DNA of 64,000 nt from Clonostachys chloroleuca (taxonomy: Eukaryota > Ascomycota > Sordariomycetes > Hypocreales > Bionectriaceae). Made by a program: the position numbers and the translations under genes. The stretch spans positions 5,704,001 to 5,768,000 of the forward strand of contig JBANAY010000003.1 of the NCBI GenBank assembly GCA_037952775.1. Direction: 5' to 3'. Within the stretch, counting starts at the first letter, position 1; the number at the start of each line of letters is the position of its first letter. Below are positions 39,001 to 47,700 of this stretch, piece by piece. The notes below the pieces were generated by a model. That model ran no database searches. It was not told the DNA's origin and saw nothing but the letters and a program-made list of their open reading frames with translations.

Positions 39001-41785
39001 GTTCGGCTTCTGAAGGTACGCATACTGTGCCTCCAAAAGCTAAGGTTGTAAGGATCTCTCCCATACTGCCGTCGAATACGTAATTAGAGAATTGAAAGAC
39101 TCTAGAATGCTGCCCCATGCCAAAGTATTTGCCATGCCCAAGGGTACTAGATGATAGGGCAGCATGATTCATAATTACACCTTTTGGCTTTCCTGTCGAT
39201 CCTGATGTGAATATGATGTATGCAGCATTCGATGGCTTTGGCTTTCGGTAACTGGATGGCAGAACACCATTTCTGCTCGTCACAGACTGTATACAGTCGG
39301 GCACCAGGATGATATTTGGGGCCATGCCGGTGCAAAGATGGGCGGTATTTGGGGAAACTACCACAAACTGCGCCATTGTTTCTTCCATCAGAGCCTGCCG
39401 GCGAGCAGTAGGATGCGAAGGGTCAAATGGAACAAAAGTACCTCCAGCTTTGAGGATACCAAGCATTGCGACTATTGTCCACATCGACTTCTCCAAACAG
39501 AAGGGGACAACAGTTTCCGGCTTGACGCCAAGATGTGCCAAGTGGCTAGCAATGCTGGTAGACAAGCGATCGAGTGTTTCATAGGTCATAGTTTCACTCG
39601 AAGTGAAGATTGCCTCATGATGCGGCATGTGTCGAGCATGTTGTGAGAAAAGATCATGGACACAAACCTCATGAAGATAAGTGGGGGTTTGAGAGTTCCA
39701 GCTCGTCGCCTTGTTCAGATCCCATTCGCTACTAAGAGAAATTGTAGAAAGTGGCTGATCACTTTGAAGTACAAGTTGGCCCACTACGTGACCAAGATGG
39801 TGAGACAAGGCTACTAGCCGATCCTCTGAGAGCGTTTCTGCGTTGTAAATGAGATTCAGGTTTATTGAGTCTTCTAGGATATGATATTGCACCACGAGAG
39901 GATAGCTGAAGTAGTTCTGCAGCACGTCGTTGGATTGGAGATCTTCGAGGTCAGCCGACGTGAAAACCGAGTCGCCATCGCTCCCATTCAGACCCATATG
40001 CCGGGCAGGCTGGACGGTCAAAAGACTGCTGAAGTTGCAAGCCTGCTTCGCATCGGGGCTTAGTTTTGAGATGTTTTGCAGCCCATGTTGCTCATAGGGT
40101 ACCATTGCCATCGCCTGGTCCTGGACAGTCTTCAAAAATTGATGAATTGTCTGTTTCTCGTTGATTTGAACACGAACCGGAACCGTAGCAATGACTAGGC
40201 CTGGAATATTTTGAATCCCAGGAACCGGGGCATGTCTTCCAGATGAGGTAACCCCGAAGCACACGTCGTGTGAGTCAGAGTACCGCCCAAGCACAAGAGC
40301 CCAGGCGGCGCGAAGAAGTGAAGCTTGGGTAATTGACTTGTTCACTTGTGTTGGTAGATTGATATTCTTCTGAACAACTCGCGTGAGGCCAGTCATACCG
40401 CCTCTTGGTGCGGGGAAAGTCGACATTTGAGCCCCTGACAACTCATTGCTCCAGTACTGGTTAGCCTCGTCCGTATCAATGTTCATGATATAGTTGATGA
40501 ACGAAGAAAATGGTTGGATTGAAGGCATAGCTGTATCAGAGTACTGCGCCTGCAGAGTAGTGAGGATTAGGCCGTTTGACCAGCCGTCGAAAATCGCATG
40601 ATGGATATCGAGTGCAAAATATGTCGAGTCTCCAGGCCCATCGACTAGTGCGTAGTGGCAAAGACGCGATCCATATGTCATTTTTCTATCTTTCATGGAT
40701 TTTAGGTATGCCTGGATGTCGGATACATTCGAGGACTCCCAGCCCCCATCGTCCTGGATAGTGGCTTGGATTATGCGTCCATCGATGGAAAAGATTCGCG
40801 TACGAAGATTGTTGCAAAGAGCTGTTGTCTTCTCCCAAGCCATCCTGAATCGATTGATATCCACATGGTTCGATAGCTTGTACACATGCTTGGCAATATA
40901 CGAGCCGGGCTGCTTGGCGGTTAGTGCCATAAGTCCTTCTTGGAGCCCGGTACAGGGGAAAGCATCCTCGACAACAGAGTCAGAGGGGATCTGGCTCGAT
41001 ATGGCGTCCAAAACCGTTCGTCTCTGTCCATCCTCTAGGAGGCTAAAGGACTGAATTTTGCTAGATTCCTTGATCGTTGCAACAGCCCTAGAAGCGACAC
41101 TCGAAAGGCGAGGGTCATCAAATATACCTTGGACAGTAATATCAAGCCCAGCCTGGCGGGCCATCTCAACAACTTGAATCGCTAGAATAGAGTCGCCACC
41201 AATCTGCAGAAAGCTATCGTCCCTACCAATGGACTGGGGCGGAATCCCCAAGACTTGAGACCAAACTCTTTGCATATCGAGCTCCGAATCGGTCTCGGGC
41301 ACACGTTTAATAGTTGCCGTTAGCGCGTAACTGGCAAGATCGCCTCGTTCTAAAGCCAAGGCTTCGCTGACTAGCATTTTCCTGTCCAACTTGGACGAGG
41401 TAATCAATGGAATATACTTGCAAGGAAAGAAGTATTTCGGAACCATGTACGGGGGTAGGGAGACTTTCAACTGCCCGGTTAAGGCGATAATGTCGCTTTC
41501 TAATTCTGAGCAAAGAGGAAGAATTAATTTCCCAGTGTTAACGGCGCCGTCATCGGTTGTGGAATTGTCCTTGTAATGGTAGAATGCTGCCAGACTTGGC
41601 CCATGCTCAGTCTTGAGAACATCTACAACAACCTCCTCGGCCTTGTCTAAGCCTTGGCGGATGTGTGACTCGATTTCTCCAAGTTCAACTCGAAGACCAC
41701 GAATTTTAATTTGTTGATCCCTGCGACCTGAATATACCAATTCCCCGGTTTCATTATAGAAGCACAAGTCACCGGTTTTGAAAAG
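30032..41785 (-). CDS. Giant NRPS, C-terminal part: end of A7-T7, modules M8-M10, terminal reductase
   Basis: A 3,911-codon intronless frame. It opens inside A7 (CFYNETGELVYSG), then T7 (phosphopantetheine Ser at 41189-41191), then three C-A-T modules. C domains carry HHAIFDG (C8, about 40,590), HHSIFDG (C9, about 37,345) and HHAIFDG (C10, about 34,065). A domains carry TSGSTGKPKG, TSGTTGLPKG and TSGSTGKPKG near 39,195, 35,925 and 32,655. T-domain serines lie at 37946-37948, 34667-34669 and 31403-31405. From about 31,150 to the stop is a thioester-reductase (SDR) domain with Rossmann motif TGATGYLG and catalytic Tyr-x3-Lys in NGYIQTKFVAE. In known fungal and bacterial NRPSs this domain reduces the carrier-bound thioester to an aldehyde or alcohol; peptaibol synthetases end this way. 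A9 has deviating core motifs. The frame is fused to the next frame upstream apart from one lost base at 41782-41785. Confidence 0.96.
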   Translation of the reverse strand, partial: LFKTGDLCFYNETGELVYSGRRDQQIKIRGLRVELGEIESHIRQGLDKAEEVVVDVLKTEHGPSLAAFYHYKDNSTTDDGAVNTGKLILPLCSELESDIIALTGQLKVSLPPYMVPKYFFPCKYIPLITSSKLDRKMLVSEALALERGDLASYALTATIKRVPETDSELDMQRVWSQVLGIPPQSIGRDDSFLQIGGDSILAIQVVEMARQAGLDITVQGIFDDPRLSSVASRAVATIKESSKIQSFSLLEDGQRRTVLDAISSQIPSDSVVEDAFPCTGLQEGLMALTAKQPGSYIAKHVYKLSNHVDINRFRMAWEKTTALCNNLRTRIFSIDGRIIQATIQDDGGWESSNVSDIQAYLKSMKDRKMTYGSRLCHYALVDGPGDSTYFALDIHHAIFDGWSNGLILTTLQAQYSDTAMPSIQPFSSFINYIMNIDTDEANQYWSNELSGAQMSTFPAPRGGMTGLTRVVQKNINLPTQVNKSITQASLLRAAWALVLGRYSDSHDVCFGVTSSGRHAPVPGIQNIPGLVIATVPVRVQINEKQTIHQFLKTVQDQAMAMVPYEQHGLQNISKLSPDAKQACNFSSLLTVQPARHMGLNGSDGDSVFTSADLEDLQSNDVLQNYFSYPLVVQYHILEDSINLNLIYNAETLSEDRLVALSHHLGHVVGQLVLQSDQPLSTISLSSEWDLNKATSWNSQTPTYLHEVCVHDLFSQHARHMPHHEAIFTSSETMTYETLDRLSTSIASHLAHLGVKPETVVPFCLEKSMWTIVAMLGILKAGGTFVPFDPSHPTARRQALMEETMAQFVVVSPNTAHLCTGMAPNIILVPDCIQSVTSRNGVLPSSYRKPKPSNAAYIIFTSGSTGKPKGVIMNHAALSSSTLGHGKYFGMGQHSRVFQFSNYVFDGSMGEILTTLAFGGTVCVPSEAERLQYAADFMVRSRANTAMLTPSFVRTLKPEQVPFLKTLVLGGEPASKDLVDTWQGHVNLINGYGPAEACNYATTHIFNSKDENPRNIGRPFNGNCWIVEADDSNKMTPLGCTGELVIESHSLARGYLNESEKTKISFRDCIDFLPPHHAKEARRFYLTGDLVRYTPDGDMEYVGRKDTQAKLRGQRLELGEIEYQIKRALPAIEHVAADVIRRDSGDELVAFVSFVGMDESKQFASKLANLIAFDDGLRGLLVEVIGSLEAALPAYMVPRTILPLQHMPFITSMKIDRDNLKSLAKSLSKEELSGYALHRTAHEGPSTPTEIRLRDIWSQVLHIQPAQISKNDSFLAIGGDSISAIHMVSLAQQKGLKIEVSSVFEDSRLSHMAESSILTEDMAETFYVQPFSLIPTAEMDSILSEVMNQCKLPEESMIEDIFPCTPLQEGLMALAVKQPGSYIAKHVYKLSHHVDIDRFKAAWEQTAQICGNLRTRIVSIGGSHFQAVLNNDIDWAASDNISVNSFLNSPQSNTVCYGDRLSHCAIILENGHHYFAWTIHHSIFDGWSTRTVLKTLYESYFEINASPLQPYSSFISYMMKLDKDAAKEFWKKELLNVKRATFPSPLPTTESTSSQVQTLTRSISFTEIRNTSITAATVLRATWALVLARYCDTDDVCFGTTISGRQAPVPGLVDMPGPVVATVPVRVQINSAHRVSDYLQDVQNQAGRMIPYEQYGLQNIAKLTPDTREACEFSSLLLVQPMNHITSQNASREEQLFVATGDSDAQATGEMQNYFTYPLIIQGQVRERGVDLVLIYNSAVLSEDKVTALSHHFDHVVQQLTGDPQMALSELSVSGEWDLQKAIDWNLDAPEYANICVHQLIERQAECNSDAIALDGWDGTFTYKELNDAANRLAHHLLSNLGVKAEDMVLVCFDKSIWFIISILAINKAGAAWVPIDPSHPLQRQRQIVKQTRSRVALAAPQMVSRCSELVSNVVEVTATSDSFLARDNTISSSGPEVAVAPNNATYVLFTSGTTGLPKGLVMEHGALTTCILSLSSTLGVHQNVKMLHFSAHVFDIGIGEIFMPLFSGATLCIPSEHDRMNNLSDFICDKGVNWLFLTPSFTRTLRPEKVPSIELILTAGEPFGKDLLDMWFGKVRLVNSWGPAETCIINTTNEFKSQHDSALNFGRPFNSRCWIVDTDNPHRLAPIGCVGEIVLQGPIILRKYLADVEKTQAAMITDLPNWVPHRNDTHWNRFFKSGDLGFYHPDGTIEFVARKDTQVKIRGLRVELDEVAHHIRQSLGGVEKIIVDVLKTSSGVNLAVYLCFSNETRLPHEVLGDDDDLLLPHTPELQQRLTEMISRLTALLPRYMIPTFFFPCKFIPLTGSSKQDTKRLRNVTAALSPEELSRFSPSSGEKRAPETSMENQIQRLWADLIDIPATSIGRDDTFMAVGGDSLLAIRFVSQLRELGLILTVKDVFDDPRLSSIASKIRQSEEGDEVQETIAPFQLLDDGQLEAVQADPGLHSGHEIEDGFPCTKLQEGLMTISVKQPGSYISKQVFHIPQHVDLDNFRTAWEKTVELCSNLRTRITLHQNSSIQMVVKYDRGDIWDEVNGLDRRSFLRNSHTIHMGYGSRLYRSALIQEPNGQNFFCLLMHHAIFDGWTMSIILGTLVSFYQQSQTPSVYPYNKFVKYTQDLDQNEATRFWQDQLQDAQKASFPDLAENLNVQKQTKVFQKHLEISWPKDTSITKASVLRAAWAVVLSRYCISDDICFGAVVSGRNASVSGIEGVTGLITATVPVRVRLSRDQPVSQFVQAIQAQASDMVAHEQFGIQNIAKLGPDAKAACDFSSLMIVQPGQHMENPTSKYPEAVLEPDASQECAIQDSMQNFLNYPLVVQFVMQGSQTELFIMYDPNAVTEQQSIAISHQIEHVIRQMLKPNDVLLGQLSVSGPWDLQQAIKFNSDVNHDVVQACIHDLVSSHACREPSREAIYSTERSITYGELDSLSDLLASYLHFLGVRPEMMVPFCFEKSPWAIIAMLGVMKAGGAFIPLDPGHPFDRRKSLVQEVNARIVLVSPSTSQACEGIAEHVIEISEQFLSHLKVLDISLQPPKTTSSPDNAAYTLFTSGSTGKPKGVLITHSAICTSLMGQRESMGSASSSRWFQFANYIFDACISEIWGPLILGGVVCVPTDRERLHDAANFITSSQSNIGVLTPSFVKTLSPLAVPSLKTLNLGGEAPTKDLLDTWFGHVDLRNAYGPTESCISCAYYQYKSPTESPTTIGNGFVHNTWIVEPENHNRLAPVGCIGELLVQGWSLARGYIGDGEKTKASFVNDVDWIPHTVPGHEFGFYKTGDLAKYNPDGTISYLGRKDAQIKIRGQRIEIGEIEYQISAADRSINQVAVELVQSRSHDTLVALFTVDDESHEDDDTQTIQVTGKTQLISNTLINLHSKLASQLPEYMIPQYFIPVAHIPQNAAGKLDRKSLAKFAAAMSTEDLSRWCLSQSLPFRECTTAIQRWLRDQWAMVLAMPATTISVDDNFYSLGGDSIRIVTLNKLISEKFNVQLGISLLNSKQTTIGIMANYIEDAREERLTNETSISVADEITAVINASWARHPQRLIENPITALPTNATVFLTGATGYLGTEILRQLVRSDAIKTVIVLVRSKSSRMGLERVKDAARITGWWRDNDKDKIEVWTGDLSQPHLGLEESQWSQLTKSGDGQIDAFIHNGAVVNWNADYTKLKAANVDSTVDLLHLASVSSSNPKFVFVTGGIQVNHDDEVDVHAPIINSLNGYIQTKFVAERVVYSMSQTLPSQQNRISILMPGRIIGGANTGVANVDDFLWRMVSCAAAMRKHPSDNQGLWMQIADVSNVAERIIGQVFAQDEISPYVSATGLIPESLFWDQVNAELKIQCQPVSWEEWQTSAKESMNKAGEKHPLWPVQHFVSRLGKPMETEDIDAEDYTQLCRAVRSNVRYLMRIGFIQSSAGEFGDIREATMKRMHTT

Positions 41786-44700
41786 CGCCCATAATAAGGG
41801 GAAGACTTCTTAGGTGCCCATGGGGGAAGTTGGGATACTGTTGCTGCTGCAGTCTTGGCACTATCAAACAGATACTCTCGAAGCAAAGTTGGACCCTGGA
41901 TCATTACCTCGCCCAAGCACCCTGTAGGTGCAAGCTTATTGTGATCATTCGGGTCAACTATCCAACAGAATCCACCGATAGGGGCTCCTATAATAGAAGA
42001 TTGCTCCTCGGCAGACCTATACTCATGCATCGAGCCCATAACGGTAGTCTCGGTAGGCCCCCATGCATTCAACAGGCGAACCTTTCCAGTCCACGAAGCG
42101 ACAATCTCCTGATTAACTGCCTCACCACCAAGTAGCAGCAGCTTCAGACTTGGAAAATCATCTGGCTTCAAAGTTCTGGCAACAGCGGGAGTCTGGCACA
42201 TCCAAGTGATTTTCTTTTCAGCAACGAATCTTTTGAGATTGTTCATCCGATCATGGGCGGAAGGGACACAGACACAAGCACCCGAAACCAGGGATACAAA
42301 TATCTCCACCACACTGAAATCGAACGCGAAAGATGAGAATTGCAACATCCTCACATCAGATGTGATTTTCAATCTCTCAGCCATTGCAATAAGATTCGTA
42401 CAAAGCGAGACATGTTCAATTATAACACCTTTTGGCACACCTGTGCTGCCAGAGGTGAAAAGAACATATGCAGCAGACCGAGCTGATACGGTAGACGCAC
42501 GCAACTTATGCTTTGAATTCTGAGTAAGTGTTTCATTGAGTTCTGAAGTTACCGAGAGCACGTTGTCTACCAGGCTGGCGCACAGCTTTTCATTAGCTGG
42601 CGATGTGACAGCGAGCCTTGCTCTTGTTTGCGCGGCGATATGTTTGAGTCGCTGAACAGGATGAGAGGAATCAATTGGAACCCATGCTGCTCCTGCCTTA
42701 TTTATAGCAAGAATAGATACGATGTACCAAGCCGATTTCTCAAAGCACGCCAAGACTAGATCGCCCTCATTCACATCCAAATCGTTGACAAGGTGCAAAT
42801 AGAGCATATCAACTGAATCTTGGAGCTGGCTGTAGGTGAAGGAACCGTCCCATGCATCAATTGCTTGCCTCTCACCAAGATCCTGGACCTTGGTTTCAAT
42901 CAAATCATGAACACAGGTCTCAACTATCACTGGTTCATTCTGGTTGAAAGACAAGGATTGTTTTAGATCCCAGTCTCCTGCTAGAGAAATATCGCCTAGA
43001 TGAGTCTCGCCAAGTTTTGAAAGCTGTTTAGCAACCTCCTCGAAGTGGATAGCCAGTGCTTCCATTTTAGACCTGGACACACAGTCTGTATTGTAGACAA
43101 GGTATAAGTCTGTATGATCATCAAACATGTGTCCTTGAATGACGAGGGGATAATTGAAGAAGTTTTGTAAGTCTTGCTCATCATGGGCCTCCACGGGGGA
43201 GATCAGCCCACCAGAGTCCATCACCCCTCCAACCAAGTGCTGAACTGGTTGGACAACCAACAAGCTATTGAAGTTGCAAGCTTCCTTGGCATCCTGGCTC
43301 AACTTTTGTATGTTTTGGAGCCCGAACTGCTCATATGTGCCCATTTCAGTAGCCATGTCTTGAACAGTGTGCAAGAAGCCCAGTACAGATTGTTCGGGAT
43401 CAATGCGGACCCTCAAGGGAACTGTTGTAACAACCGGGCCAGTCATATGCGGTAGTCCACTGATAGGCGCCTGCCTTCCAGATGTTGAGACACCAAAGCA
43501 GACGTCGTCTACGTCACAGTATCTTGCGAGTACAAAGGCCCATGTTGCATGGAGGATGGTAGCCATTGTTATTGGGCTCTTAGAAGTGGTGCAAACATCA
43601 ATAGACCTAACCATGGTTTTGGTACTGCCAGACAGTGCCTTTGTTGATAATTGTGGTGGGAAGACGGCACGGTGAGCCCCTTGGAGTTGCTTGCCCCAGT
43701 ATTCAGCGGCGCTCTTTGGATCGAGGTCCAATACGAACTTGATAAACCTCGCATAGTGAGGAATTGGCGGTGGCTCAAAGCCTTGGTAGGCTTGATGTAA
43801 AGTAGCCATGACAATTCGAGCCGTCCAGCCATCATGAGCAGCGTGATGAGCTAGCCAGACGAAATGCCATCCTTCAACAGGATCCTGAACTAATGCGAAG
43901 ACGTTCAATTCCGAACCAAATGTCATCTCTGTAGTGCGTAGTTCTTCCAGGGTCGACTTGAGGTTCATGCCAACATATTCAGATTTCCATTTAACGGGCC
44001 CTCTAGTGACAGCTTGTATTGGAGCTCCTGAAAGCTTGAATATCTTGGTGCGCAAGCTGGTGCATGTTTGAACTGTTTGTTCCCATGCATTTCGGAAGCG
44101 GTTGACATCTACATTTTCTCCAAGTCGATATGTATGATGCGTTATATAGGAACCAGGCTGTTTGACCGAGAGAGCCATTAGCCCTTCTTGGAAGCCAGTG
44201 CAAGGATAGGCATCTTCAATTATCTGCCCAGGCTCTAGTTCGAGGCTTTCCGGAGTGTCATTCTTGGCCATCGTCACCAAGTCACGGAGGGTTGGGTCAA
44301 GAAGGCTAAAGGGTTGATAGTCTGCATCATGGACGCGATCCCTGGCGTTGGGCAATTCGATCGCTTTTGAGGCAATCGCAGACAAACGTGGATCGTTGAA
44401 AACATCTTTTACAGTGAATTCGATGCCCTCTTCACTGGCAGCCCCTACAAGTGTGATAGCGGCGATAGAATCACCGCCGATTTGCAGGAAGCTATCATCG
44501 CGACCAATACTGTCCATCGGGATGTTCAGGATTTCCGCCCATATCAGTTGTAGTTTCTTTTCCATTTCAGTTTCTGGTGCCCGCTTATCGGCATCTACAA
44601 GGGTATAGGTGGCAAGTTTCTCCTGAGAAAGACTTGCAGCCAACGCTTTGAGAGTTTTGCGATCCATTTTGCCAGAGGTGACCAGTGGCATATAACTACA

Positions 44701-47700
44701 CATGATATAAAACGTAGGGATCATATATTTTGGTAAAGACGTCACGATTTTACCCCTCATGGCGAGAAGACGAGCATGGGTGTCTTCCGTATGATTGAGG
44801 AAAATAGACTGATCCTCTTTGTCACGTGGGACTCGAGAATCGTCGTTGAAGCAAAAGAATGCTACCAAGCTTTTGTTTCTCTTGGTCTGAAGAATGTCCA
44901 CAGCAACCTGCCTGATTCCTCCCAGGCTGTTCAAAATGTTGTTTTCAATCTCACCAAGTTCGATACGCTGGCCTCGAATCTTGACTTGCGTGTCTTTTCT
45001 TGAGGAGAATTTGATCGATCCGTCTGGGTTATAAAATCCCAAGTCTCCAGTCTTATAAAATCTTGACCATCCAGGCTGATCTTGTCTCGGGGCCCAACTT
45101 GGAAGATCGGTGAGAAGCAGGGACCTAGTTTTATCAGGGTCCGCCAGATACTCTCGAAGGAGCGTTGGTCCTTGAAGGACAATTTCGCCCAGACAACCGA
45201 TTGGAGAGAGATTGTTTGCGTTATTTGGATCAACAATCCAAGCATAGCAGCCAACAGGATATCCAATAGTCATTGAAGACTCGTAGCACGACTTCCATTC
45301 GTGAATTGTGCTGTGCACGATGGCCTCTGCAGGGCCCCAGCCATTGAACAGCTGGACCTTCCCAAACCATTGATTAAACACATCTGGGCTGACAGCTTCG
45401 CCGCCGAAGGATAAGGTTTTGAGGCCAGGAACATCCTCTGGTCGTATTGTCCTGGCCAGCGATGGCGTCATGTAAGCCCACGTAACCCCCATTTCCTTTA
45501 TATAACTAGGCAAGTTGTTCAGCCGAGTCTCCTCCGAGGGCATACACACCGATGCTCCTGCTAGAAAAGAGGTTAGGGATTCCGTGATGTGTAGATCGAA
45601 AACGAAAGATGCAAACTGAAGGACCACAAGTTCTGAGTGAAGGCCGAATCTCCTAATAGTCTCCACCTCACTAGTGCAAACCGCTCTATGTTCATTCACA
45701 ATGCCTTTTGGTGTGCCGGTGCTACCAGACGTGAAAAGAACAAAGGCAGCATGATGAGGCTGGACATCACAGCGTGGAGCATTGATCCGATCGAAACCAT
45801 CGTTCCGGAATGACAGGTCGCTTGACTCAGATACTTCAACCACTGTATCCACGAGTGTCTTGCAGTGTCTCAAACAGCGAGTAGATGCCAGCGCTATCCT
45901 AGCTTGGGTCTGTGTAGCGGCCGACTGATGTCGGGTGGTGGGCTGTGATGGATCAAGAGGCACCCACGCGCCTCCTGCTTTATTGATTGCCAGTATTGCC
46001 ACAAGGTACCATGCTGATTTTTCAAAACAAACAAGGACAAAGTCTTCTATCTGTACCTTCAACTCAGAAAACAGGTAATTGGCCAACCGGTTGGCAGCTT
46101 CGTCAAGCTGGCGATAAGTAAAGTCACCGTCCCAAGCGCGTAAGGCGACCTTGTGAGGTTGACGTTTCACCTGCGCCTCGAAAAGATGGTGCAGGCAGGA
46201 ATCGACAACATTTATAGTATTACTCTCCACAGAATTATATTCCATAGATTTCATCAGATCCCATTCTCCTGCAATATCTAAATCGCCAACTTTGGTGTCA
46301 TCTTGGGAAAGGAGCTGCTGAACAATGCGTTCGTAATGGTGTGCCAGTGCCACCATCTGCGTTTCAGTTAAGTAATTGGTTTTATAGACGTAGATCAGTT
46401 GAACGTGATCATCGTTCAGGAAGCACTCCGATACAAGCGGATAGCTGAAATAGTTCCGAAGCTGCTTCTCTGGTGTAGCTACGTCGTCATCTCGTGAAAC
46501 CAGCAGTGATTCATCCCCATTCATAGTAAACTGACGACTCGGCTGAACTGCTATGAGGCTGGTAAAGTCACAAGCTTCCCTGGCATCGGGTCCAAGCTTT
46601 GAAATGTTCTGAATTCCGAATTGCTCGTATGGCACCATCTCGGATGCTTGCATTTGTATGTCTTCCAACAATTCAGATACTGTCTTCCCTGGCTCTAATC
46701 GTACCCGGACGGGGACTGTAGCAAGCATAGGGCCAGGTGTGCTCTCTAATCCGCTTACAGGTGCATGGCGACCTGAAACCGTTGTTCCAAAACAGATATC
46801 ATTATCATCGCAATATTTGGAGAGTAGAATAGCCCATGCTGCACGCAGAATTGTCGCTTTGGTGATAGATGTACCTGTTGAGCCAGGAAAGGCCATCTTA
46901 TACTGGAATACCTTGCTCTCGTCTTGATAAGCAGGTTCACCAACCAGGGTGGTAGGTACTGGGAAAGATGCTCGCTTTGCTTGAAACAACTCCTGAATCC
47001 AGTAGCTGCTAGCTTCAGTTGCGTCGAGCTCTGTGACATATTTGATAAATCGGGAATAGGGCTGCAATTTGGGAAGTGGCATATCCATGTAAGCTTGAGA
47101 GAGTGTGTTCAGGATAATTTGCGTGGTCCAGCCATCAAAAACGGAATGGTGCACAGTCCATACAAAATAATTCGTACCCCGAAAGTCTTGGACGAGGGCT
47201 GCCCTTGAGAGAGGTGTTCCGTATCCCAAGTCTCGATTCACAAACTCGATAGTAGAGAGGTATTGTTCTAAGTCCATGTCTCTAGTGATGTTCAAGCAGT
47301 CGAGATTCTTGAAGACAGCCTGGATGGCAAATTCTTTGAACATAACAATCCTTGTTCGCAAGATACCACACAAATCCACAGTTGACTCCCAAGCAGCCTT
47401 GAATTTGGTAACATCGGTACCTTCCGGTAATCTGTAAACTTTGTTGACGATGTAAGAGCCAGGATGTTTTGATGTTAAGGACAAGAGGCCTTCTTGAAGC
47501 CTTGTACACGGGAAAGCATCCTCAATCAAAGCATCATCGTGCAGGTTGCACTTTCTTCGAATCTCAGTTACCATATCTGCTGTATCCAGTGAGAGGCCTT
47601 CCAGCATGCTGAATGGAAGAATCTCGGCATCAGCAGCAAAGTCGGTTTCTGTAGCAGCTTCTGCCATGGCACATAGTCTAGGGTCATGGAAGATGGCGCT

